From Oscheius onirici (lineage: Eukaryota > Nematoda > Chromadorea > Rhabditida > Rhabditidae): a DNA stretch of 64,000 nt. Of the stretch, positions 49,898-60,598 are shown in pieces. The stretch spans positions 3,086,501 through 3,150,500 of the forward strand of contig OW051470.1 of NCBI GenBank assembly GCA_932521025.1, in the 5' to 3' direction. The notes under the pieces were generated by a model. It was given only the letters and a program-made list of their open reading frames with translations, did no database searches and was not told the DNA's origin. The translations under genes and the position numbers were made by a program. Each line of letters begins with the position of its first letter. The first letter of the stretch is position 1.

Positions 49898-50860
49898 GAA
49901 TGAATCTTCTTATTGAATCAAAGATCGTTCCGCGAAAACAAGAAATTACTTCCGTTTGACAAGAGTATAGTTAGGGATGCTTGAAAAGATTGCATCCACT
50001 GGATACGTCAATTAGATTGGCGACAGAGATAACACCTTCATCACATTACACATTCCTTTCTTGCATGTGGTACCCACAATAAGCTCAAGTAGGAAGTGAA
50101 TTTGATTCCGATCGTATCATATTCTGTTGTGCCTGGCTAGGTGCCGCCTCGAACTGGTTCAAATTTAACTGATCTTGTCTAGATCAATCACTAAAAGGGG
50201 CCAAACTGGCCCGGTCTATCCACACAGCTGCGCTGAAATTTTCCAACTTACACCAAATGGCCAAATGGTAGTGGACGGGTTCGGTTAGATTTTTCAGTTT
50301 GCCAACGCCGAGGCCACATACGGACAGACGTTACAATTTTAATATAATGGATTCCCACTCTGATTCCCGTTCTTTTGGTTCGGTGTTTAATTGGTTCGCA
50401 TTGACGCAGTCCCGAGATGATAGACGGTTAGATAATGGAGCTAATAGAGATCAGGCTCTGACTACATCTGGTCTGCCCGTTTTACCTTGTTCAGAGTTCA
50501 GATAAATCTGAATTGTGATCTGAATCAGTCAGCTCAGTCTTCCTTGTGGAAACATTCCTGATCCGAACCGTGTAGAAGAGAAAGGCCCGAACAATAAACT
50601 GCATTTTTTGTATATTGCATCGTCGACTCACCGAATTAGTCTCAAAATCAAAGTTTCCAAGGCGCTTATGCCGACATGAAACACCTGTGAGGGCGGCCGA
50701 AGTCTGCACGCTTACGTTTTCCTTTTTCAAAGACACGGGTGCTCCGTGTTCGGTTCTACGATTTCCAATTTGAAATTCATCTTTTTCACCCACACCCCGG
50801 AAGATTGTTTCTTCATTTCTCCCAATCAATGTCTCTCAATCATTCTCGACTATTGCAGGA
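49898..50860. other. Intergenic gap, about 1 kb
   Basis: Holds the 3' region of HECW and the upstream region of the Sre receptor. No exon or repeat pair was found. The last 10 bases before the receptor ATG (ctattgcagga) contain an acceptor-like site. Confidence 0.4.
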
Positions 50861-52706
50861 ATGTTATTCAACTGTTCCAATCGCCTAATTTACATTCATT
50901 ATTTGCTAGAAACTGATTCATCGACAACTGAACATCCATTGGAGTATCCACTCGAAATAGTTCTAGTCATCGTGAATGTGCTAGTCTCTTTCTGGTTTCT
51001 CTATCTCATTACAATGATTCGTATTTGGCACATCAGCCTGAACATTCTGCTCGCTGCCATCGGATGTTATGCCGTTCTCGGCAGTTTCTCTCATTTAGTC
51101 ATCGTAGCCGATATTTTTCTTCGAAATGAGGGTAAGTTCTGTGGTCTCGATGCAATTAAACGATGAGATTGATCTTGTTTCGAGAGAACAATTTCAATTA
51201 GGATATCCTGGTTCTGATTATTTCTCTGGCAGTAAGGGGTATTACACAAGCAAGGAACAAACATCAGATGTGCTTAAAAGTGGGGAAAAGAGAGGTGAAC
51301 AGTAGAATAAGAGTCAAAGTCTCAGTTTCAGTTTCAGTAGTCTGTAGTCAAGCTAATGAGTTCTATTGTACAAATGAGTAGAGTCTCGGTTACTGTAGAG
51401 CTCTGATCAAAGGAGCGGGTTCCAGAGAACATTTCCAGATTACAACAAGAGATACAGAGACATAGTAATTTTTATTAGAGCCTGTTGGTCACATAGGTTA
51501 GGACCAAAACTCGACCGACGGTTCTTATCTGACAGGAGTTCTTACTGTTTTGAAGACACAGTTGGAGTATCTAAAAATGTTCAGTGACCGGGTGGTCAAT
51601 TGAGTACCTCAAGTGGTATGCAAAGTCAACTGTGATTCAAATCTCGGTTATCTTCATTTTAGGTTACGATAAGAGTGAACTCAGTTACATGGTCATCTCT
51701 TTACTTAGCTAGGTATGATATTAGGAGTTGAGGAGATGACTGTGTCTATAACTGCAGCGGTCAGATCTAGAGTAGATCTCGGAGCAGCAGTTCAAGGTTA
51801 CGGTAAAAGTAATGCTTAGGAAGGATAACATCAAATTCACGTCAGTATTTTCATCTTGACTAGACTATAAGAATGGGTTGAGCCAATTGTGAAGTATCCA
51901 GAAAAGTCGACTGCTGAAAAGTGAAAAACTTCCATATTTCTTTCAGAAACATGTTCCCACCGAGTGGAGATGGCCTCCTTCATCATCCTTTGCTATACGG
52001 GCTTTTGTTGTCATTCCCTCCTAGCCATTCTAATCGAAAGAACCTGCGCCTATATCCAGCTACAAGACTATGAGAAGAAACCACGTCTCCACATTCCTGT
52101 CCTTCTCTTGACTGGCGTCTTCTCGTCAGCCCTTCTTTTAGCTTTTATTCGAAGAAAAGGACTCACTCCTCCCGGCTACTACCTCTATCATGTTGTTGTT
52201 ACTTGCGGATTCATCTTCATCGTTTTCTTCACGCTCTGGCTTCTGAACTACAAGAAACTGATTAGAACCAGGACGGCGACTGACGCTTATACTCTCAGCT
52301 GTAGATTTCAATTGAAGGAGAATATGCGCATCTTCAAGGTTAGAATTTGTGAAGCACTAAATTCTTCAGCTGATGTCCCTCATGTTCATTTCAACCATTT
52401 TCTGCGGTATTGTGATCAGCATTCTTCATTTCTTCACTAGCTGGCCTGACCAGGTCGACGAGATCTTTGTTCCGGCGCCTCTTTTTCTGTTAGTACCTTC
52501 CCACTCCTCGTTGTATTCAAAATCCTAGAGGACAGAGTTGTACCATCGCTGTCGCCATTTGTTCGTTGGAGAAATGGCGTTTGGCGACGGTTCATTTTCT
52601 ACGTTTGAAAGGCTTCAAAATCTGTACCAGTCGAAGCAATGTTCAAGTGTCTGGAAACGACGGAACCGTCTATTTCAAGGAGCTGGAGAAGGCCTGGAAG
52701 CTGTAG
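50861..52706 (+). CDS. Sre-type chemoreceptor (7TM GPCR)
   Basis: A nematode-type serpentine receptor. Exon 1 carries N-terminal MLFNCSNRLIYIHYLLE, then a membrane segment (EIVLVIVNVLVSFWFLYLI) and a second (SLNILLAAIGCYAVLGSF). After an 820-nt intron the next exon holds FIILCYTGFCCHSLLAILIE, RTCAYIQLQDYEKKPR, and further segments LLLTGVFSSALLLAF and VVVTCGFIFIVFFTL. Then comes TM6 (LMFISTIFCGIVISIL) and TM7 with CTIAVAICSLEKWRLATV, ending ELEKAWKL. The E-R-T-x-A-x-Y...Y-E-x-x-x-R block after TM3 is typical of the Sre class. It likely senses chemicals at a sensory neuron. Three introns; the phases join. The acceptor gcagga sits directly before the ATG. Confidence 0.85.
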
Positions 52707-52752
52707 CGACTGGTTGGTCGAGCCATTTTTTAAAAGATTTCTTTGAATTGTT

Positions 52753-52980
52753 TCAATTTTTATTGACAGTATCAAGGGGGTTCCTAGATGGGGTCCCTTG
52801 CCGCTCCCATGGTTCGAATCCACTCTTGCCTGTCGCATCCACGTCGTCGAGATTCTCCCGATCCTCTCGGATGCCTTCCTCCCATCTCATGTATGGCCTT
52901 CCGACGACTCTCCGCTGATCGAGAGGAGCCCATTCCGTCGTCGCTTTCGACCATCTCGTACCATCCATTAATTGTTTCAA
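52753..52980 (-). mobile_element. LINE (RTE-like) reverse transcriptase tail, remnant
   Basis: On the minus strand the frame reads TRWSKATTEWAPLDQRRVVG, then RPYMRWEEGIREDREN and ...GFEPWERQGTPSRNP. The pattern 'W.P...R...GRP..RW...I' close to the end of a frame is the C-terminal tail of RTE/Craft-type non-LTR retrotransposon reverse transcriptases. The catalytic YADD part is missing and frames break upstream, so it is a 5'-truncated remnant lying between two genes. Confidence 0.7.
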
Positions 52981-53348
52981 TTTCCAATTTTGAATTGTTT
53001 AGGACTCGAAAATGGTGCTCATTCTAAACCGAAACAAAAAAACAAGAAGTGACTCATTCTGTACAACCAGAGGAGCCTGAAGAGAACTCAGTTTCTGGAC
53101 ACTTCAGCTGGTCGTCCTTCTCAAAAGAAAACAGGAATTCACTTTCACTTTTAAAGTACGATGAACTTTTTTCGGAGAAGAAACAGAAATTTATTCTATG
53201 ATTATGTAGTGTTCGGTTATTAAAACAATGTTCAGGAAAATTATTACATAAAGTTAAGAAAGAACTGACACATTACCAGATGGACAGTTTAGGAGAGCGG
53301 ATTTCGAGTTCTTGTCAACCCAGTCGAAGAGATACTGTAACAAACACT

Positions 53349-54601
53349 TCAGTACGAAAGAAAAAGACAGCCTACGTCGCCGTGAGGAGTCGTGGTTACG
53401 TGTATAGCAGGAATGGTTTCCATCAGAGAATTTATCCAATCGTCACCCAGAATAACTGCTGGCATGTCAAACGGAGAAGGAAGATATTTCTTGATGCGGG
53501 ACCACTGAAAATTTGTTGTTAGAAATAAACAAAAAAACTAACATAACGAACTGGAGTGCCGTCAATGTGTCTATGCAAAAAGACGTGTGTCTTGATATGT
53601 TGGATGAAGAGGGCACTGTGAGACATCAGGGATGGGTCCTGGAAAGGGAGTTATTCACGATGAAAACTAAAAAACCTCAGAAATGTTCAAATCGATATCA
53701 TGACGAGTACTTTTAGCCTTTATGGGAGTTTTTGTTGGAAGGCGGACGTTTCTGACTGATCCAGATGGGAGGCGATTTCGGGGAGCAGTAGGCGGATGCT
53801 GTCTCGGCTGGAAATTCAGATGAGAATATCAAAAAACGAACCTCGAAAATGGAGCTTCCATAGATGGAAGTTTCCGGCTGTATAGTTTTTCCGACTCTCC
53901 ATTGCTCCATACGGTCCTAAACTTTCTTTTGAAATAAACAGATTTTGAAAACCCTACGCGCTTCTCGGTAGCAGTTTCTGGCTTCACGGGAACTTCCCAA
54001 CGACTGGCCGAGGCCGGAACAATTTGCGGCAAGTCCTTTTCTTCTCGATGGGATGGTTGCGTAGTCTTCGTGGAATTTCCACTAAAAAATAACCGGTTAC
54101 AATGAAAACTATAAAAACGATCAATTCTAGCCATTTGTTGAAACAAGCTTTGGGATTTCGGCTCAGTTTGATCTGGTCGATGGCATGTTTCGTAGCGCAA
54201 GTTCCGTCTGGCTTTAGAATGTGAAGTTGTGAGAATGCAGCGTCGGCGAACTTGGCTTTAATTTCGTCCAACTTAGGTATCCCAAATGGAATAAATAGCC
54301 AATCTCCATGTTGTTCTCTGATATACTGATTGAATTCATCCACATTGTTGTCGTAGGAAACATAGACGACTTCGAAAGGTTCGCCGCTAGTCTTCATCGT
54401 TGCGTGGAACGTCTTTAGAGCCTTTGTATCCAATCGTGCCATCGGGTTTGAAATAGACGAGAAGAAAATACCGACGATCTTGTCACGAAGGACCTTTTCA
54501 GGCAGAACCAGACTTTCGTTCTTTTTCAGCAACTTCGCGTCTCCGAATAGACTGAGCACGTCTTGAACTTTTGGAGCAAGCTTTCTGAACTCGGTGATCA
54601 T
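53349..54601 (-). CDS. Thioredoxin-fold (nucleoredoxin-like) protein without CXXC, with unknown C-terminal region
   Basis: The first exon starts MITEFRKLAPKVQDVL and gives a thioredoxin-fold domain of the nucleoredoxin/tryparedoxin type: KIVGIFFSSISNPMARL, VVYVSYDNNVDEFNQYI, DWLFIPFGIPKLDEIK, LHILKPDG. Where active relatives have WCPPC, this has Ser-Ile-Ser-Asn-Pro, so it lacks the redox pair. Past CFNKWLELI the frame can be read without splicing into a hydrophobic segment and a stop near 53984, or be spliced into exons that continue to 53349. These carry convincing coding sequence (DPSLMSHSALFIQHIKTHV, WSRIKKYLPSPFDMP, VILGDDWINSLMET and TTPHGDVGCLFLSY). The join between the two parts does not phase by eye, so they may be two genes. 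The ATG lies 20 nt from the stop of the upstream gene. Confidence 0.55.
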
Positions 54602-54621
54602 GTACAGAACAAGATAAAGCC

Positions 54622-56635
54622 TTACGCCTGTTCTTCCTTCTTTGCAGCAACTGCTTGTCGTTCTGGCTTTATACCTTCGTCTTCATCATCGGTGAAATTG
54701 ACAGCATCACGACCGGTAGGAAGTCCGGTATCCGACATGGAGTCATCGCTGATTGAACGGGAAACCTTCGTGCCGCCAAAGAAACTTGGGGTTTCGCAAG
54801 GCTGAAAGAAGGAAAATCAAGGGAAAGAACAACGAACAAACCTTTTCTGCTTCAGATGGATCGTGATTGCTAGGAGCCTCCGTGGCCGGATCGTCTACTA
54901 CACCACCGAAAACGTTGTTAACCGTGGCACGTGTTGTGTTGACGGCAGGATTGTTGCGAAAATTGTTGCCGGGATGGAAACGATGCTCCATTTCGTTCAA
55001 GCTCTGAATAACGAGTACGTCAAGTTTATACCAAAGTTCAGATAGCACGTGGCAATCACCACTTACAGTACTCATAAAGACTTTATGAAAAATCACGAAA
55101 AAATGGCTTACAGGCATGAACACGTTTGGTGCCTGAATGGCTTCAAAGATCTTTTTTCGCTCTTCTAATTCTTGTTGTTCACGTTCCAAACGGCTAGGGT
55201 GACGAGGCTTCTCGGGTCGTTGAGTTGTTTCCGCGTCTCTCATAGCCTTCTTGTTGTCTATTCGCACTTGAATCTCTTTGAAATGTTCGGCGCCATACGC
55301 TGAAAAATGTATAAAACTTCTAACTACACAAAAGGCAAATCGGGTCCGGAATAGCATGCATAAGAAAACGAGGGAACTCACTGAATTGCTCTAAATTTCT
55401 TCTATAATCGCCGTCAAGGTGCAAAATTAGCTGATTTTCCTTATTCGTCCACTTGATTTTACTGAAGATTTCGGAAGACAAGGCTCTAGAGACGGTGCCA
55501 CGGCCGAACAGTTCGCGACAGGCCTAAAATGAAATATTTGCATACTGAATAATAAAACCGACCTTCGAATTGAGTGTTGTTCCAATATTTTCACGGATAA
55601 GACCAAGTCGTAGGGGTTGCTGGTACTTTGCGTAAAGGGCAGTTTCTTCTTTCATCATTTTCTTGTATTCGGTTTGGAGCTGCTGCCAAGTGACTTCGGT
55701 CGTAAACAGACTATTGCAGCAGTAGACTATCAGCTCGACGAGAAAGTTGTTGCTCTAAGACGAGATAGAATTACGATATGAATGACGCCTACAATCATCA
55801 GCTTCTTCCGAAATTCGGGATCTAGCATTCGAGCACTTTTCACCAGGTCTGCCTTTTCTCGACGCTTGTCTTTACAGGCTGAACCTAATTTGATCGTTTC
55901 ACGGAGCTCTTTCAGATGAGGAGGCGGATTCAATCTGAAAACGAAAGTTTAGGATGTGCACCACGGTAATGGTTTACTTGAAAGTGCCGTCAGCAGCGCT
56001 GTAATATAGGAATGACTTGAAAATATCGTGGAGAAGAAGATTTCCCTGAAGAAACAGATTGCAGATATGCGAATAGTGCTACTTTTTGTTTGTTGATGGC
56101 ATCCACTTCTTCGTTGCTTATTTTCATGAAAGCCGCCAAGCCCATCATATTCATCTGTCCTCCGGTAACTTCTCTGAATTGTCAGTAATGGCTGTTAAGC
56201 GAAAGAAACATACTGAAGTTGAAGATCAAACTCGGCGGCATCCAGACCAGAGTCCAGTTTGCTTCCATTGGCCATCATGACGCCTGTCACCAAGCCAAGA
56301 AGGTCTTGTTCAGTTTCTGCAGGAACAATCGATGGAAACGGTTTCAGATTATATATATTCAGATCTTCCATATATGTGTCATCAGGCACAACACGTAGTT
56401 CATTCTGAAACACTGTTCTATTATACGTGAAAAACTGGATTCTGACCTCGATGTGTACATAACTCGGGTACTCGTCATCATCGGCATTTCCGTAATAAAT
56501 GTGACCGGCATTGAAGTCGTTTTCGCTATTCATATGTTGAGGGTCTGCAATAAATTCGTCCGGATCCGCGGCGGACAGATTTTGAGAATTGTCGTCGTCC
56601 GAATAGCTGGGGCGAGAATCTTCGTCGAGATACAT
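54622..56635 (-). CDS. Unknown conserved-looking multi-exon gene, acidic N-terminus
   Basis: Not recognised. About ten exons with good splice sites. The N-terminus is strongly acidic (MYLDEDSRPSYSDDDN, with many Asp/Asn/Tyr). It continues with DLNIYNLKPFPSIVPAE, GLVTGVMMANGSK, MNMMGLAAFMKISNEEVD, LLHDIFKSFLYYSAADGTF, LNPPPHLKELRETIKLGS, then TWQQLQTEYKKMMKEE, REN.GTTLNSK, ACRELFGRGTVSRALSSEIF and WTNKENQLILHLDGDYRRNL. A coiled, Glu/Arg-rich stretch follows (LEREQQELEERKKIFEAI). The C-terminus is rich in acidic and Ser residues. No catalytic motif or membrane segment is apparent. The amino-acid pattern suggests a nuclear or scaffold protein, but that is only a guess. The ATG at 56633-56635 follows no strong acceptor. 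Confidence 0.75.
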
Positions 56636-57756
56636 TTTATCTGTAACATCACTTGTATGATTTTTGAACGAACTAGGTGAGGAAAAGGTTTACGCGATTA
56701 CATTATAGTCTATGCAAAATGTAGAGCATTTTTTGAATTGGCCCGCGCTTTCTTATAGAACAATTTTCAAATCAAATTGACGGGAATTTAGCTGCGTAGT
56801 TATGGTAGTTATCCAAGGATGGCAAAACGGGCCTACAGTAACCCGGTCCGGTCCGTCCCCATGCCTAGACTATAGTAAAAGCAGTCAAATAAAACAAGTG
56901 AAACCGAAAAATTCTAATCCTCAAGTTGTCGCGCGCGTAAACATCATGCAGTTCATGTAAACAGAATGCAGTAGTCGCATTTTTCACATTAAGATTTTGG
57001 TTGTACTGCAGTATGCGCCTACGTTCACTAAGTAGTACCTTGAAACTGTGGTTCGTACACAATTCCGTAATGAAATTCAACTGTACCAGCCCTACCTGAT
57101 CAAAAAGAGGTCTGAACAGACAAAATTCAGCTCAGAACATCTATTCTAAAAGCAATATAGTTCCCTACGCCTGTTTTTGAGCCATTCATGATCTACTTCG
57201 CTATGCACTTTCTACCCCGATCATGGCCTGTGAATCACCAGTCAATAAGTACCACATTTTCCTCCAACGCTTCCCGTAGGAGGTCGGAGGGAGCTCGAAA
57301 GCTGATTCCACTAGGAATGGGGGGGGGGGGGGTCTATATAGAAATGCAACTGTGACGTGACGGTACAGGTGGTATAGACAAACTTTCTCGACTGGTCTTG
57401 ATTTCCGCAGTGAATCCATCAAATAGAAATCGAATTACACGATCTTTCGACTGAGTAAGCAGTCGGTAGCAGTTTATATTTTTATACAGTCCGAATTCAG
57501 ACAGAGAGTAAGCCAGAATACTGTCTGAACTGGGTGGCCAGGTTGCAGTAAACTCTTTTCTCACTTTTCTTGTGATTTGATTTCGTAAAGTTCCGCTGCT
57601 TGACAGTTTTCAACACGATTTATTAATGTTTGCTCTAATTGCCGAAGTTTCCTTTTCAAAGTTTTATAAAAGCAAACTATTGAAAACAAGAAACATTTAA
57701 AAAGCAAAGATATTGTCCATCAGAATCCAGAAGGCACTCGTTCCCAGCGCTTCAAG
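56636..57756. other. Intergenic gap, about 1.1 kb
   Basis: Contains a cctacagtaacccgg motif near 56832 (reverse complement of the gggttactgtagg-type motif that also occurs near 24980 and 49150) and a G-run near 57308-57321. No gene was found. It includes the promoter of the phosphatase gene. Confidence 0.45.
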
Positions 57757-59539
57757 ATGACGGGCTCCAACGAACTACCAGTGGTCCAGCAGAAGGCGTC
57801 CGCAGAAAATGTCCGCTCCAGCAACTTCGAGGACTGGATGGACGATGTGCTGAAGCGTCTCTACAATCTCTACGGTCATCCGGACGTGAGCATCTGTCAG
57901 GTCATGAGTGGCCAGGAAGTCATCGCCATCATCCAGGCCGTCCAGAACGTCTTCATGGAGGAGAATAATCTCTGCGAGTGCGAGGCCCCCATCAAGGTAA
58001 GCCCTTCTTCTCGTCCTGTCCCCTGTTCTCAATTCCTCAGTTCGGGCCTTGTTGGTAGATGTTCTCCTGTCCATGTAGTTCAGTCTCACGAACACACCCG
58101 CCAGTCTCTAAAGTCTCTTTTTGTTACGCTCTCTCCTACTCTGTCTCTACTATTCGTTCTTATGCTCCTGTCGTAGTGTCCCTACCATTCTTCAGTACCT
58201 TCTATTCTGTCAACCCGTTCCTTTCATTCTGGCCCGGTTCCTCTGTTAACCTAATCCATTAAATCCATTACCGTTCCATAAAACACGCCTTTTTACAGTA
58301 ATCTCAAGAACAGTGTTTCTCTTTCCCATTGATCGTTCCCAATAGATTTTCCATTCTCATGTCATCACTGTTATTCTACTGGTACTACTCTTGTAACTCT
58401 ATTCACTTGTTCTGATAAGATTTCATCCTGATTGTTTCGCTCTTACTCTGTCCCCATTTTTCTCTTTGTTCTCCTCTAACAAGCAACCTATCCCTGTCAC
58501 CCTATCCCATTCTCTTCCGAAAGTTAGAGAAGTCGATCTACCCAAACGAAAGAAAAGTAACAGTATATCGCCAAACCTAATTTTTTTTACTGTTCCTTCA
58601 CAAATCTAGGTCATCGGCGACATCCATGCCCAGTTTCAAGATCTCAATCGTCTCTTCGACATCATTGGTCGTGTTCCGCAGGAGCGTATGATCTTCTTGG
58701 GAGACTATGTCGACAGAGGACCGCAGGGAATCGAGGTTCTGATGCTGCTCTTTGCTCTGAAGCTCCGCTACCGTGACCGCATCTTCATTCTGCGTGGAAA
58801 TCACGAGACGCCGTCTGTCAACAAGATTTACGGCTTCTATAACGAGTGTGCTACCAAGTACGGAGTCGGCATCTGGTGGGACTTCCAGGCCTGTTTCAAT
58901 CGCATCCCGATGGCCGGACTGATCTCGAAGCGTGTCCTCTGCATGCATGGCGGTCTCTCTCCTGAAATCACTCATCTCGACGTCATCCGCAACATTCCAC
59001 GTCCCTGTGAGCCGCTGGATCGTGGTCTGCTGATCGATCTGCTCTGGTCCGATCCGACCAACAAAGGAGACGGATGGTTCCATTCGATTCGTGGCATCAG
59101 CTACATGTTTGGCAAGGGAGTCGTCCAGCAGGCTTGCGAAATTCTCGGCATCGACCTCATCATCCGTGCTCATCAGGTAGTCCAGGATGGCTACGAAATG
59201 ATGACTGGCCGTCGTCTTATCACAGTTTTCTCTGCTCCGAACTACTGCGGCCAATTCACCAATGCGGCTGCTGTCGTCTGTCTCGACGCCGATCTGACCA
59301 TCACCTTCCAACAGCTAACGATGGCTCCTCCAACTGGTCCGAAAGTAAAGGCTGCTCCGGCTATAGCCAGCGACACGAATGCCAAGGAGGCCAAGGAGGA
59401 CAAGGAGTTCATCAAGCCGTTCCACGGGTTCAATCCTGCCGCTGTCCCGCTCCCTCTGCCAACTATCCCTCCTGCTGCTCCGGTTGCTCCTGCTCAGCAG
59501 GACGCCCAGCAAGCTCAGCCAACTGGAGGCTCGGCCTAA
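57757..59539 (+). CDS. PP1-like serine/threonine protein phosphatase, divergent
   Basis: Metal-dependent phosphatase of the PPP family, PP1 class. Two exons. Exon 1 (to 57996) gives an N-terminal part ending ECEAPIK. A 613-nt pyrimidine-rich intron follows. Exon 2 has VIGDIHAQFQDLNRLF, FLGDYVDRGPQ, ILRGNHET (metal and phosphate ligands), HGGLSPEI, LLWSDP, IIRAHQVVQDGYE and VFSAPNYCGQF. All catalytic residues (Asp, His, Asp, Asn, His, His) are kept. The first motif reads GDIHAQ where PP1 has GDIHGQ. After the catalytic domain the protein has a long Ala/Pro/Gln-rich tail (TIPPAAPVAPAQQDAQQ) that is not found in canonical PP1. Nematodes carry such fast-evolving, often male-germline PP1 paralogs; this is inference from family behaviour. 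The acceptor cgttcccag lies nine bases before the ATG. Confidence 0.93.
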
Positions 59540-59654
59540 AACGACGACCACAGTGATCTAAGACGCTACGAGTCGAATAAAGCGTTTTCCAGACTCTATT
59601 CTATTGTTTTTCTCTTGTTTCTCGGTATTTCCTGCAATTCTTTCCTCGAAAGCT

Positions 59655-60005
59655 TCAGTTGTCTTCAGTAGCGCTAAAAGCTCTGGCAAAAATGGGGTTC
59701 AAATTGTTAAACTTTTCAAAAGCGCGCCTCCGACTTATACAAGACTTATCGAGACTTGTAAAGTCTAAAACGCTAAAAAGCGAGTAGTAATTGAAGTATT
59801 CTAGCTCGACGTCGTCTGCTGTGCTGCCACTTCTCTCTACCACGTCTTCTGCTTCATCAGGTCGGGTGTTTCTACTTTTGTCCCTTCCGACAGTACAGTT
59901 AAAGTAGACGCTGACAGTTGCGAACAGTAGCGCCACAGTTCTGTTGCGTCCTTTCGAGAAAAGGAGAGAGACGGCAATGTGACAGTCAGTTCGTGAATCC
60001 GCCAT
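59655..60005 (-). CDS. Possible small ORF with a hydrophobic segment
   Basis: An uninterrupted frame of 116 codons from an ATG at 60003-60005. It begins MADSRTDCHIAVSLLF and has a hydrophobic stretch (TVALLFATVSVYFNC), then acidic and Ser-rich sequence ending FSATEDN. No relatives are recognised. It lacks introns although most genes here have them, and no acceptor lies just before the ATG. It may be chance. Confidence 0.3.
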   Translation of the reverse strand: MADSRTDCHIAVSLLFSKGRNRTVALLFATVSVYFNCTVGRDKSRNTRPDEAEDVVERSGSTADDVELEYFNYYSLFSVLDFTSLDKSCISRRRAFEKFNNLNPIFARAFSATEDN

Positions 60006-60598
60006 GGACTGACAGCCTTCGAGAGAAGGTGTCACGCTCGGTTTTTCCGGCTCCTTGGGCACCTTCTCGAATCCACAGCGGTGTTTGGAACAGTTCTTGA
60101 AGACTCTCGGGCCACTAGGGGAGACTGATAGTTCTCTCGACTACGCGCTGAAAAACTATTCTCTTTCCCCTCGCCTCTTCCCTTGAGCAAGATATTTTGG
60201 CCTTGGTAGACAGATTTTTGTCCAAATTGCACCGAGACCGGGTTGAGCGCTGCCCAAGAAGGGTAAATGGCTGTTTAAACCTCTGCCTCTGCCGTTGGTA
60301 CTGCCCAATGTTCAAGCACGTTTCTCAGTTCATAGCGCACCATTGGTGGCAGGGGAGCCCTGTTAAACAGCCGAGGGTGGTTTGATCCCGAGTGTTTGGT
60401 CTGTTCGAGGCTATTTCAGTTCCAACTCTCTCGATCATCGTTTCTCAGTGGCTATGCATCCCGGTCAATGGCAAAGCCGTAGCGCCTTTCTAAATTTTGT
60501 CCAAAAGTTTGCCAAAGCCCAATTTATCCAGAGCTCTCCCTCCATGTAGCAGACTGTCAAATTCTTTTCCTGTTCTCTTTTCTCTGCTTTCAGGAGCG

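Noticed and set aside
57308-57321. G-run and the poly-C run near 19566 as regulatory elements
   Set aside because: Homopolymers of this kind are common and nothing around them supports a function.
58598-59311. Minus-strand frame of 237 codons inside the phosphatase
   Set aside because: A shadow of the PP1-like coding exon, produced by its biased codon use.
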